Assembly: GCA_964465355.1 (NCBI GenBank)
Contig: CAYXJZ010000004.1
Span: 13,134 to 77,133 of the forward strand
Reading direction: 5' to 3'
Length of the DNA: 64,000 nt
DNA from: JAABTL01 sp964465355
GTDB lineage: Bacteria; Deinococcota; Deinococci; Deinococcales; Trueperaceae
Position numbers and translations under genes: made by a program. Position 1 is the first letter of the stretch, and every line of letters begins with the position of its first letter. Positions 16,466 through 25,103 of the stretch are shown here, in pieces. The notes under the pieces were generated by a model. The model did not search any database. It was not told the DNA's origin and saw only the letters and a list, made by a program, of their open reading frames with translations.

Positions 16466-18132
16466 CCGGGGCCGAGCGCTGGGCGACCAAGACCATGGCG
16501 CACCTGACGCTGGAACAGAAGCTGGCGCAGCTCATCACCGTGCCGCTGGATGGCGCGCTGGCCGTAGAGGGCTCGACCGAGCTCGAGCAGGCGGTCGCCC
16601 TCGCCACCGAGCACGGCGTAGGCTCCTTCGTCCTCTACCGCGGCAGGTCGAAGGAGGTGGCCCAGCTCCTCAACCGCCTTCAGGCCGCCGCCGAGCTGCC
16701 GCTGCTCATCGCCGCCGACTTCGAGGCAGGCGCCGGCCAGGCGGTCGGCGACGCCACCGAGTTCCCGGCGAACATGGCCTTCTCGGCCATCGGATCCCCC
16801 GACCTCATGCACCGGGCGGCATCGATCTACGCCACCGAGGGGCGTGCCATGGGCATCCACCTGGCCTACGCGCCTGTGGTCGACCTCTCGCTGCAGCCGC
16901 ACAACCCCGCCGAGAGCGTGCGCTCCTTCGGGGCCGACCTCGACCTGCTCGGCCGCCTGGTGCGGGCCCACGTCCGCGGTTTCCACCAGCAGGGGATGCT
17001 CGTCACCGCCAAGCACTTCCCCGGGCGGGGTGACGTCGACCCGGTGCCGCACCGCCCGGGCTGGGCCTGGATCGACAAACCGGCCGCGGAGGTGGAGCGC
17101 CTGGAGTTCCGCGCCTTCCGCCACGCCATCGAAGCCGGGGTTGACTTCGTCATGACCGAGCACCTGGCCGTGCCCTCGCTCACCGACGGCTCGGACGAGC
17201 CCGCCAGCGTCGAGGCGCGCATCACCAGCGGCTGGCTTCGGGAACGCCTCGGCTTCCGCGGGATCATCACCTCAGACGACCTCTGGTACGACCACGTCGT
17301 CGAACGCTACGGCGCCGAGGAGGTGGTGGTGCGGTCCTTCGAGGCAGGCCACGACCTCATCCTCAAGCCCCGCGACCCCGTGGCATCCATCGCCGCGCTG
17401 GCCGAGGCCGTCCGCTCCGGGCGCATCACGGAGCGCAGGGTGGATGAGGCGCTGGCCAGGTTCCTGGCGGTGAAGGCCGGTCTGGGCCTGCACCGTGGGC
17501 GCCTGGTCGACGTAGACCGCGTCGAGGAGCGGGTGGGCATCCCCGCCCACCGGGCCTTGGCCCAGGAGGTCGCTGACCGCTCGCTGACCCAGCTCAGGAA
17601 CGATGGCGTGCTGCCCCTGGCCGGTTTCAGCGGAGACGACCGGCCCGCCATCGTCAACCTGAACTTGCAGAAGCTGCAAGACGATCCGCTGCCCGAGGCG
17701 CTGTCGGCCAAGCTGCTCGAGGCCCTGCCGGGGAGGGGGAGCTGGACTCTACGCCCGGGTACGACGCCAGCCGAGCGGGCGATGATCTACGAGGCTACGC
17801 TGTCCGCTGACCTGGTGCTGCTGTCCCTCTTCGTCCAGCGCGACAAGTACGGCGAGGCGGCGCCCCTGCGCAGGGAGGACCTGGAGCTCATCGAGCGACT
17901 CGTCGCCCAGAAGCCGGGAAGGGTGGTGGCCATGGCCTACGGCAACCCCCATCTGCTGCGGCGTCTGCCGGGTGTCGCCGCCTTCCTGGTCGGCTACGGG
18001 GAGCAGGGCTGGTTCGGGAACCAGCAGATCTACCTCGAGTCCTTCCTCAAGGCTCTGCTGGGCGAGATCCTGCCGACGGGACGGCTACCTGTCGACGTCG
18101 ACGAGGCCCATGCCATGGGCAGCGGCGGCTAG
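16462..18132 (+). CDS. GH3-family glycosidase/phosphorylase-like protein with altered catalytic loop
   Basis: A 556-aa GH3 protein without signal peptide, so intracellular. The N-terminal barrel begins MAHLTLEQKLAQLITV. The nucleophile region is ITSDDLWYD (first Asp at ~272). The loop equivalent to NagZ KHFPGHG...DSH reads KHFPGRGDVDPVPH (184-197): the His of the Asp-His dyad is kept at 197 but the Asp is Val195. A C-terminal domain follows (~380-556). It may cleave an imported beta-N-acetylhexosaminide or glucoside, hydrolytically or by phosphorolysis. It overlaps the kinase gene by 4 nt, and its stop interlocks with that of the convergent FAD gene. Confidence 0.88.
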   Translation: MTGAERWATKTMAHLTLEQKLAQLITVPLDGALAVEGSTELEQAVALATEHGVGSFVLYRGRSKEVAQLLNRLQAAAELPLLIAADFEAGAGQAVGDATEFPANMAFSAIGSPDLMHRAASIYATEGRAMGIHLAYAPVVDLSLQPHNPAESVRSFGADLDLLGRLVRAHVRGFHQQGMLVTAKHFPGRGDVDPVPHRPGWAWIDKPAAEVERLEFRAFRHAIEAGVDFVMTEHLAVPSLTDGSDEPASVEARITSGWLRERLGFRGIITSDDLWYDHVVERYGAEEVVVRSFEAGHDLILKPRDPVASIAALAEAVRSGRITERRVDEALARFLAVKAGLGLHRGRLVDVDRVEERVGIPAHRALAQEVADRSLTQLRNDGVLPLAGFSGDDRPAIVNLNLQKLQDDPLPEALSAKLLEALPGRGSWTLRPGTTPAERAMIYEATLSADLVLLSLFVQRDKYGEAAPLRREDLELIERLVAQKPGRVVAMAYGNPHLLRRLPGVAAFLVGYGEQGWFGNQQIYLESFLKALLGEILPTGRLPVDVDEAHAMGSGG

Positions 18133-19970
18133 ACCAAGGCTCGATACAACGCCAACGCCACGTCGCCGATCGTCGCCTCTGCCGCCACCTTCGCGATCGT
18201 CTCCTCACCCAGACCCAGCTCCCGCGCGCGTACCCGCCACCGCTCCTCCTCTTCCGAACCCAAGGCCTCCCCAAGCCGCGCGTCATAGCCCCGGAAGAAG
18301 CCCTTCGCCCCCAAGAGCTGCACCGCCGCCACCCAAGGCCCCTCCGTCGCCATGTCGAAGTCGTTGAAGAAGGCGATCATGTGCCCGCCCTCCACCAGCT
18401 CCCGTTGCAGCAGTTCCACGTCCAGCGTGCCCACCTCACGCCCCGTCCGCCGCGCCAGCGCCGCCGCGCAGCCCGCCACCTCGCCCATCTGCATCAGCGT
18501 CGGCGTCTGCCGCAGCGTCCCCCAGGCCACGTGGCTGGCCGACACGCACACCGGCACGATCAGGTTGTCCAGCTCCTGAGGCAACAGCACCCCGTATGGC
18601 ACCTGCGCCGGCCGCGTCTGCTCCTGTAGGAAGAACTGCCCGTCGCAGCAGGTGCCTGGCCGCCGCTCGGTGGTGCAGGCCAGCGAGTCGAGCGGGAAGT
18701 CGGTGATGGCGATGCTGTCGGCGTGCACCGGCGTGCGCTCCCAGCCGGGGGCCAGCAACGCGTCGTGCTCGGTGAAGGTGGCGCGGCCAACGATGCGGCG
18801 CGCCTCGCGCACGTAGAGGTGGTAGGGCACGTGGCCATTGTCGGCGAACTCGTCGGCGGCCAGGCCCCAGGCCTTGGCCTGCTCGCGCAAGGCCACCGGC
18901 ACCGCCTCGTCGTTCTGCAGGAAGTAGAGGATGCCGAGCGCATGGTCCAGGTGGCGCCTCTCGATCTCGCGCCGCGTGGCCGCGTCGCCGTCGGCGTAGG
19001 CCTTGCCAGCCCCGGTGAAGTTGCTGGCGTTCCAGCTGCGCTTGCGGTTGGGCAGGCGGTGGCCGTGGATCAGGTGGTCCTCGGCCACCATCGCCTCCAG
19101 CGTGCGGGTAAGGAAGCGGTGGTGCAAGGCGTATGGCCGCGTACCGATCTCCTCCGGCGAGAGGGCGATGGCCTGGTAGTCCTCGCGCCGGTAGCCATCG
19201 GGCCGTGGGACGGGGACGCGGTTGGTCGGGTCGTCCGTGAGGCAGAGGCGGTAGCTGTAGTCCTGGACCTCGTCGTCACCCTCGCCCGTGCTGCCGGCCA
19301 GGATGCCCATGGTGCTGCGCTTGGGGTGGATGTTGAGCCGCCCCTCGGCGGCCTCGATGGGGTAGTCGCCGTCCACCCAGCGGGTGAAGAGCTTGCCGGC
19401 ATGCAGCTCGCCGAACGCCGTCCTGGACTCCCGGCCGATGCGGTATGGCACGCCGGCCACGGCCGCCAGGTCGCCGGTGTAGGAGGCGTCGACGAAGGTG
19501 GCGGCGCGCACCAGCACCGTCGGGCCGTCCGGCTCCAGCGAGGCGAAACGCACCGCCAGCACCCGCCGACGGTCGCGCTCCACGCCGACGGGCCGCATGC
19601 GGTGGACCAGCTCGATGCCCCCCTCTGCAGCCACCATCTCCCGGATCACCTGCAGGGCCACGCTGGGCTCGAAGCTGAGCATGGGATGCCTGCGGTCGGC
19701 GCCGACGCAGTGGGCGTAGGCCGCCGAGTCCTCGCCGTAGCGCTCACGGTAGTGCGCCCGGATGCGCGCCCTGAACTCCTCCACCAGCGGCGAGCGAGCG
19801 CCGTCGTAGTGGGTCTCCAACGCACCCAAGGAGGCCAACACGCCGCCCAACTGCTCCTTGGCGGTGACCAGTAAGGTGCGCAGGCCGCCACGTGCGCCCT
19901 GGATGGCTGCCGCCACACCAGCCGCGCTCTCGCCGAACACCAGCAGGTCGACCGATCGCTCGCTCACCAT
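18129..19970 (-). CDS. FAD-dependent oxidoreductase (FAD_oxidored family)
   Basis: A 613-aa flavoprotein. The FAD-binding motif is degenerate at its end (DLLVFGESAAGVAAAIQGAR, residues 7-26), followed by TLLVTAKEQLGGVLASLG. TFVDASYTGDLAAVAGVPY near 185 is the second FAD signature of this family. The C-terminal part has VSASHVAWGTLRQTPTLMQ and GEVAGCAAALA. The start is ATG 19970, with GGAGGAG 7 nt upstream. A longer frame to 20066 would start inside the promoter. Such enzymes oxidise or reduce small organic substrates; the substrate is unknown. Its promoter carries the same operator as the FadR operon at 28650. Confidence 0.88.
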   Translation of the reverse strand: MVSERSVDLLVFGESAAGVAAAIQGARGGLRTLLVTAKEQLGGVLASLGALETHYDGARSPLVEEFRARIRAHYRERYGEDSAAYAHCVGADRRHPMLSFEPSVALQVIREMVAAEGGIELVHRMRPVGVERDRRRVLAVRFASLEPDGPTVLVRAATFVDASYTGDLAAVAGVPYRIGRESRTAFGELHAGKLFTRWVDGDYPIEAAEGRLNIHPKRSTMGILAGSTGEGDDEVQDYSYRLCLTDDPTNRVPVPRPDGYRREDYQAIALSPEEIGTRPYALHHRFLTRTLEAMVAEDHLIHGHRLPNRKRSWNASNFTGAGKAYADGDAATRREIERRHLDHALGILYFLQNDEAVPVALREQAKAWGLAADEFADNGHVPYHLYVREARRIVGRATFTEHDALLAPGWERTPVHADSIAITDFPLDSLACTTERRPGTCCDGQFFLQEQTRPAQVPYGVLLPQELDNLIVPVCVSASHVAWGTLRQTPTLMQMGEVAGCAAALARRTGREVGTLDVELLQRELVEGGHMIAFFNDFDMATEGPWVAAVQLLGAKGFFRGYDARLGEALGSEEEERWRVRARELGLGEETIAKVAAEATIGDVALALYRALV

Positions 19971-20055
19971 CGGGATGCTCCTCCATGCGCGGCGGCGGTC
20001 GATCCCGGTCCCGGGAAGCCGCCGCCAGTGCTTGACGATGCCGTCTCTTGGGGGT

Positions 20056-20084
20056 AGCGTAGCCACATATCAGATATCTGTCAA
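20056..20084 (-). promoter_or_regulatory. Promoter with FadR-type operator in the spacer
   Basis: On the reverse strand: TTGACA (20079-20084), 17-bp spacer, TACGCT (20056-20061). The spacer holds ATATCAGATATC (20067-20078), and CAGATATCTG (20071-20080) is a perfect palindrome overlapping the -35. The plus-strand 17-mer ending TCTGTCAA matches the site at 28656-28672 in 16 of 17 positions. The divergent gene at 20132 may share this control. Confidence 0.75.
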
Positions 20085-20131
20085 CGTGGGGTCGCGTTCG
20101 GACGGGACCAGCCACGGACCGGGGTGGAACC

Positions 20132-21616
20132 ATGGCCGAACTCAGTCCTCACAGCACGCAGGTCCTCGTCGTCGGCGCCGGGGCGGCCGGCCTGTCGGCT
20201 GCCATCAGCGCTGCCAGGCAGGGCGCCAAGGTGCTGCTGGTGGAGTACCAGGGCTTCGTCGGCGGCATCTCCTCCACCCTGCCATGGTTGGGCTTCCACG
20301 ACCGCGACTACCGCCAGGTGGTCAAGGGCCTGGCGGCGGAGTTCGTCCAGCGCCTGCAGCAGCGGGGCGGCGCATCGGACTACGTCCTCGACATCAAGTG
20401 CGGCTCGCTGGTCAGTGTCGACAGCCATCAGTGGAAGGTCCTGGCCATGCAGATGGTGCAGGAGGCCGGCGTCGACCTCATGCTCCACACCCAGGTGGTG
20501 GCCACCCTGCGCGACAGCGACCGCATCCGCGGCGTGGTGGTGGAGCACAAGTCGGGACGCCAGGAGATCCGTGCCGATGTGATCATCGACGCCAGCGGCG
20601 ACGGCGACGTGGCCGCCCGCGGCGGGGTGGCATGGGAGAAGGGCCGCACCGCCGACGGCCTGGTGCAGGCGCCCACGCTGGTGTTCCGCCTGGGCGGGCT
20701 GGACAGGGCGCGCTTCGTCGAGGCATGCAAGGACCCCGGCCTGCGCTACCGCGAGTGGATCGCCGACGACCCGGTGCTCTGGGCCAAGAACCAGCAGCGC
20801 CTTGACGGCATGCAGGCCATCGTCCTCGGCGGCTTCGCCGGCCTGATCGAGCGGGCGCGACGCGACGGCGTGGCCGACTTCCCGCAGACGCGGGTGGTGG
20901 GCGTGAAGACGCACGTGGCCGACGAGCTCACCGTGGTCATGACGCGGGTGCTCGGCCTGGACCCCACCGATGTGGCCAGCATGTCGGCGGCCTACCTCAA
21001 GCTCTACGGCCAGGTGGACGGGCTGCTGGCCTTCTTCCGCGGCTACGTGCCAGGCGCCGAGGCCGTCAACCTGCGCGAGATCGCCCCCATGCTTGGCGTG
21101 CGCGAGAGCCGCCGCATCATGGGCGATTACGTCATGACGATGGAGGACCTGGTCGACGGCCGCGTGCCCGACGACACGGTGGCCATGGGCGCCTACCACA
21201 TCGACATCCACCGGCCGGCAGGAACATGGGTGGAGTCGCACAACGTGCAGGCCTACGGCATCCCCCTGCGCAGCCTCATCGCACGCGATGTGGACGGCCT
21301 GATGATGGCGGGCAAGTGCCTGTCCGCCACGCACGAGGCGGTGGCCTCCACCCGGGTCATCCCCATCTGCATGGCCCAGGGGCAAGCGGCGGGCACGGCG
21401 GCCGGGATGGCCGTGGTCCAGGGGACCGACGTGCGGACTCTGGGCTTCGGCCAGCTGCGCGACCGATTGTTGGAGCAGGGGGCCGAGTTGGGCCAGACGC
21501 TTGGGCGACCGGACCTGGCCGCCATCGACACCATCGGCCAACTGCCCTTTGATGAGCCGCCCACCACGGGCGACCGTGACGCGGCGTCGGCGGGCGCTGC
21601 TGCTTGGGTGCGTTAG
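20132..21616 (+). CDS. FAD-dependent oxidoreductase (FAD_oxidored family)
   Basis: A 494-aa flavoprotein with a classic GxGxxG motif, VLVVGAGAAGLSAAISAARQ (residues 11-30), and VEYQGFVGGISSTLPWLGF after it. DVIIDASGDGDVAARGGVAW (~150) is the second FAD motif. NLREIAPMLGVRESRRIMGD and VDGLMMAGKCLSATHEAVAS in the C-terminal half are typical of the PF12831 family. It is divergent from the other FAD gene and shares its regulatory region. The two could oxidise related polyols or act in sequence. ATG start with GGGGTGGA upstream. Confidence 0.88.
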   Translation: MAELSPHSTQVLVVGAGAAGLSAAISAARQGAKVLLVEYQGFVGGISSTLPWLGFHDRDYRQVVKGLAAEFVQRLQQRGGASDYVLDIKCGSLVSVDSHQWKVLAMQMVQEAGVDLMLHTQVVATLRDSDRIRGVVVEHKSGRQEIRADVIIDASGDGDVAARGGVAWEKGRTADGLVQAPTLVFRLGGLDRARFVEACKDPGLRYREWIADDPVLWAKNQQRLDGMQAIVLGGFAGLIERARRDGVADFPQTRVVGVKTHVADELTVVMTRVLGLDPTDVASMSAAYLKLYGQVDGLLAFFRGYVPGAEAVNLREIAPMLGVRESRRIMGDYVMTMEDLVDGRVPDDTVAMGAYHIDIHRPAGTWVESHNVQAYGIPLRSLIARDVDGLMMAGKCLSATHEAVASTRVIPICMAQGQAAGTAAGMAVVQGTDVRTLGFGQLRDRLLEQGAELGQTLGRPDLAAIDTIGQLPFDEPPTTGDRDAASAGAAAWVR

Positions 21617-21644
21617 TAGCCCGGCGCGCTAGCCGTCCGGTGCG

Positions 21645-22493
21645 CTAACCGTCCAGCGGCCTGAGGCTGGCCCGCGCCGCTGCGATGGGCAGGTCGACGC
21701 GGCTGCGCTCCAGGAAGACGGACACCTGCTGCGCACCCATGGCCGCCAGCCGGTCCAGGGCCTCCTCGAAGTCGGCCCCCACCCGCTCGGGCTGGTGCGC
21801 GTCGGCGCCCACCACGATGGGGATGCCGCGCTCGATGGCGCCGCGCAGGAAGGCATCGCCCGGGTAGAACTCGAAAGGTGCCTTGCGCCGTCCAGATGTG
21901 TTGTGCTCGATAGCCACGCCGGTGGCAGCGATGCGGTCGAGGCTGGCCTCGATCCAGGGGAGGCAGGCGTCTGGGTCCCAACGCTCTGGCTCCATGATCT
22001 TCACCAGGTCAGGGTGCGCCAGGCAGTCGAAGAGGCCGGTCTCCGCGGCCTGCGCCAGGTGACCGAAGTAGCCCTGCCAGAAGGCCATCAGGTCGCCGGT
22101 CCAGAAGCGGGAGCGGTACTCGGCGTAAGGCGCGTGCACCGAGCCGAGGACGTAGTTCAAGGGCGCCGAGGCCAGTTGCTGGCGCAACCAGGGCTCGAAC
22201 TCCGGCAGGTAGTCGCATTCGAGGCCCAGCCGCACGTCCACCTCGCCGGCGAACTCTGCCTGCGCCCGCGCCACCATGGCCTGGTAGTCGCCGAACTGCT
22301 CGGCCGCCATCCGGGTGCGGGCGGAATAGCCTTCGGGCATGGGGTTGTGGCAGGTGATGACGATGCCCTTGAGGCCGCGCCTGGCCGCGGCCGCGGCGTA
22401 GTCGCCTGGCTCGCCTGAGGCGTGGCCGCAGAGCGGGGTGTGGGCGTGGGTCTCATAGAGCTGGGGCTCCAAGGACTTCGTGGCCTCAGGCAT
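21645..22493 (-). CDS. PHP-domain phosphatase (histidinol-phosphatase-like)
   Basis: A 282-aa PHP metallohydrolase. Metal-site motifs: YETHAHTPLCGHA (residues 13-25), GIVITCHNPMP (~43), GLECDYLPEF (~90), VLGSVHAPY, LFDCLAHPDLVK (~155), AIEHNTSGRR and VVGADAHQPERV (~228). All histidine and acidic ligands expected for a trinuclear site seem present. HisK-type members dephosphorylate L-histidinol phosphate. The setting (transporter, isomerase, aldolase, FAD enzymes) suggests a sugar-phosphate substrate instead. Last gene of the FadR operon, overlapping the preceding gene by 8 nt. Confidence 0.87.
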   Translation of the reverse strand: MPEATKSLEPQLYETHAHTPLCGHASGEPGDYAAAAARRGLKGIVITCHNPMPEGYSARTRMAAEQFGDYQAMVARAQAEFAGEVDVRLGLECDYLPEFEPWLRQQLASAPLNYVLGSVHAPYAEYRSRFWTGDLMAFWQGYFGHLAQAAETGLFDCLAHPDLVKIMEPERWDPDACLPWIEASLDRIAATGVAIEHNTSGRRKAPFEFYPGDAFLRGAIERGIPIVVGADAHQPERVGADFEEALDRLAAMGAQQVSVFLERSRVDLPIAAARASLRPLDG

Positions 22494-23358
22494 CGCTCAG
22501 CCAGCCCCGCACGGTGCGCAGGAAGCGTCGCTGCTCGCCTTCGTCGCCTTCGGCCTCGATGGACACGGTGCCACGGTAACCGTTGGCCCGCAGCGCCATC
22601 AGGCAGTCACGCAGCGGCGCGCTCCCGGCCCCCAAGGCCAGGTGCGAGTGCTCGCCGTCGCTGTCGTGCAGGTGGACGTGGACGATCTGCTCGGCCATGG
22701 CGTCGATGAAGCCGGCCACCGAGCCGTAGCGATCGAAGGCATGCCCTTCGAAGGGGTGCATGCACAGGGGCGGCGGCCCGGCGCGGAGGTGTGCGTGGCC
22801 AAGGTCGAGGGTCAGGCCCACATGCCGCAAGCCGGCATCGCGCACCAGCTCGCACCATTCCAAGGGCAGCAGGAACTGGATGGCTTCCACGCCGATGCGC
22901 ACGCCTTGGCGCTCGGCCATGGCGTCCAAGCGCTGTAGCGCCGCCAGGAAGCTCGCGCTGCGCTCGGCCTCGCTACGGCCGTGGATCAGGCCGTTGGGGT
23001 GGCAGGTCACCACGCTGGCGCCGATGGCGGCGGCCAGCTCGAGCGCATGACCGACCTCGTCGATGGCGGCCTCGCGGAAGAGGGGGTGGAAGGTGGCGTA
23101 GGTGGGATCGAAGGCGTGGAAGAAGCTGGCGTGCAGATGCCGCGTGCCCAGCCCCTCCAACAGGGGCAGCAGCCCGGCCGCGACCTCCGCGACCGGGCGC
23201 TTGCGACGGGCCCAGAGGCCCTGGAAGGACGCCGGGGCGGTGTGCCACAGGGACAGCTCCACCGCCTCGAAGCCTTCCTCCTTGGCCCAGGCGATCTGGG
23301 CCTCGATGCTGGGCAGCCAGCGCAGCATCGCGGTCACCACGCCAAGGTCCATCGTCAT
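22486..23358 (-). CDS. Sugar phosphate isomerase/epimerase (xylose isomerase-like TIM barrel)
   Basis: A 290-aa AP-endonuclease-2/xylose-isomerase-like barrel. Visible strand ends: AWAKEEGFEAVELSLWH (~28), VVTCHPNGLIHG (~138), VRIGVEAIQFLLPLEW (~175), VGLTLDLGHAHL (~200), VHVHLHDSDGEHSHLALGAG (~240) and VSIEAEGDEGE (~270), which supply the Glu, Asp and His metal ligands. It could isomerise or epimerise a keto-sugar. ATG at 23358 follows a G-rich ribosome site. Placed between the binding protein and the PHP hydrolase. Confidence 0.87.
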   Translation of the reverse strand: MTMDLGVVTAMLRWLPSIEAQIAWAKEEGFEAVELSLWHTAPASFQGLWARRKRPVAEVAAGLLPLLEGLGTRHLHASFFHAFDPTYATFHPLFREAAIDEVGHALELAAAIGASVVTCHPNGLIHGRSEAERSASFLAALQRLDAMAERQGVRIGVEAIQFLLPLEWCELVRDAGLRHVGLTLDLGHAHLRAGPPPLCMHPFEGHAFDRYGSVAGFIDAMAEQIVHVHLHDSDGEHSHLALGAGSAPLRDCLMALRANGYRGTVSIEAEGDEGEQRRFLRTVRGWLSDA

Positions 23359-23374
23359 CCCCCCTGCAACCGTC

Positions 23375-24991
23375 CTACTCGGGGTCGCGCACGTACCAGG
23401 TCTCGACCCGGTTGTAGACCGGCATGTTGAAGTAGATGATGCCCTGCTCGGCGTAGTGCTCGAAGGGGCCCACCACGCGGCGGTTGAAGGCAAGGGGCCG
23501 CAGGTCGAGCCACAGCCAGATGCTGGGCAGTTCCTCGTTGAGGATGGCGCTGACCTCCTGGTAGATGCCCGCCCGCACATCGGTGTCGGCCGAGAGCACG
23601 CCTTGGTTCAGCAGGTCGTCGAGGGCAGGGTTGCAGTAGCCCATGGCCAGCACGGCGCCGCAGAGCATGTTGGCGTCGCCCGCCGAGGGATCGAGCGCCA
23701 GCCCCATCCCGAACAGGCCCATCTCCAGGGTGTTGTTGACCATCAGGTCGTTCTGCGTTGCGCTGTCCACCAGGCGCGGGTTGATGCGGATGCCCACCTC
23801 GGCCAGGTAGGCCTGCATGGCCACCACCAGGTCGGCGCTGAGGGTGTCGGTGAAGTAGTAGATGAAGTCGATCTCGCGTTGGCTCGGCCAGCCGATCTCG
23901 GCCAGCAGTGCGCGGGCGCGGTCCGGGTCGTAGGCGTAGTCGTTCAAGCCATCTGGCCAGGTCCAGGACTGCGGGTACATGGTGGTGGCCGCGATGCCGC
24001 CGACGTAGATGGTGTCCATCAGGGTGGCCACGTCGATGGCGTAGCGGAAGGCCTGGCGGAAGCGCACATCGGCGAAGTACGGGTCGTTGTGGTTGAGGCG
24101 CACGAAGGCGGGCGAGCCCTTGTCCATGACCACCACGTCGACGTTCGGCAGCGCCGAGATGCGTTCGACGTCGTCCATGCCGACGATGGTGGTCTCGAAG
24201 GCGGTGGTGTCGAGCGCCCCGGTCTCGATGGCGGCCATGTGCGCCGAGCCGTCGGCGTAGACCTGCAGGATGATGCGCTCGAGGATGGGCGCGCCAAGGT
24301 ACCAGTCCTCGTTGCGCAGCAGCTCGATGTACTGGTCTGGCACGTAGCTGCCCCAGGAGAACGGGCCCGTGCCGACGCGGTCGGTCCAGTAGCCGTGGTT
24401 CAGCACCTCGGCCTTGGGCACGCTGCCGAGGATGTGCTCGGGCAGCATGACCAGGTAGGGCAGGCGGATGCGCACCCACAGGGCCGATGCCTCGGTCAGC
24501 TCGATGCGCACGGTGTGGTCGTCCAGTGCCGTCACGCCTTCGAGCGCATCCGCCTCGCCGCTGAGGAAGGCGTCGTAGCCGAGGACGGTGTTCACCCACG
24601 GCGCGCGGCGGGAGCCGATGGCCGGATCGACGTAGGCGTTGATGCTGAAGACCACGTCGTCGGCGGTGAAGGGCTCGCCGTCGTGCCAGGTCACGCCCTC
24701 GCGCAGGTGGAGGATCCACACCTTGCCGTCCTCCTGCATGTCATAGCTCTCGGCGAGCAGGGGCTGCAGCTCGCCCTGCCAGTCGATGGCCACCAGCGGC
24801 TCGTTGACGTAGATGTCCAGCCGGTGGGCGAAGCCCGTCTGCAGCGAGGAGATGGGGCCGCCGGGCAGGAAGCCCTCGCGGTAGACCTGCTCGCCGGACT
24901 GGGCCATGGCGCCGGCGCCCAGCGCCAGCAGGCAGAGGACTGCCAGCAGACGGCGGGTCGTTCGTGGTCGGGGCATGCGGTTGGGGGTCAT
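23375..24991 (-). CDS. ABC transporter substrate-binding protein, SBP_bac_5 family
   Basis: A 538-aa exported binding protein. The signal peptide lies in the first ~31 residues (RRLLAVLCLLALGAGAMAQ). Family features: WILHLREGVTWHDGEPFTADDVVFSI (~88-113), LNHGYWTDRVGTGPFSWGSY, RFRQAFRYAIDVATLMDTIY (~310) and YAYDPDRARALLAEIGW. It feeds the DppBC pair encoded just upstream. The start at 24991 has GAGGAG 8 nt before it. In the same operon as FadR, DapA-like aldolase and isomerase, so the ligand may be a sugar acid or amino sugar rather than a peptide. Confidence 0.93.
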   Translation of the reverse strand: MTPNRMPRPRTTRRLLAVLCLLALGAGAMAQSGEQVYREGFLPGGPISSLQTGFAHRLDIYVNEPLVAIDWQGELQPLLAESYDMQEDGKVWILHLREGVTWHDGEPFTADDVVFSINAYVDPAIGSRRAPWVNTVLGYDAFLSGEADALEGVTALDDHTVRIELTEASALWVRIRLPYLVMLPEHILGSVPKAEVLNHGYWTDRVGTGPFSWGSYVPDQYIELLRNEDWYLGAPILERIILQVYADGSAHMAAIETGALDTTAFETTIVGMDDVERISALPNVDVVVMDKGSPAFVRLNHNDPYFADVRFRQAFRYAIDVATLMDTIYVGGIAATTMYPQSWTWPDGLNDYAYDPDRARALLAEIGWPSQREIDFIYYFTDTLSADLVVAMQAYLAEVGIRINPRLVDSATQNDLMVNNTLEMGLFGMGLALDPSAGDANMLCGAVLAMGYCNPALDDLLNQGVLSADTDVRAGIYQEVSAILNEELPSIWLWLDLRPLAFNRRVVGPFEHYAEQGIIYFNMPVYNRVETWYVRDPE

Positions 24992-25103
24992 CGGTCTCTC
25001 CTCTTCTTCCTAGGGTCGGATACGTCTGGGTCGGATGGGCCGCGCCGTGGCGCGGGGTCATTCGCTTGGCTGTCGATCGTTCACCTCCTTCGTTCCGTCG
25101 CTG

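Noticed and set aside
18129..20066. Longer start of the reverse FAD oxidoreductase at 20066
   Set aside because: It would place the N-terminus inside the -10/-35 promoter, and the ATG at 19970 has a strong GGAGGAG ribosome site right before the FAD motif.
21617..21644. Short direct repeat GCGCTARCCGTCC between convergent genes as a terminator
   Set aside because: The two copies are direct, not inverted, and there is no T-tract, so it does not form a terminator hairpin.
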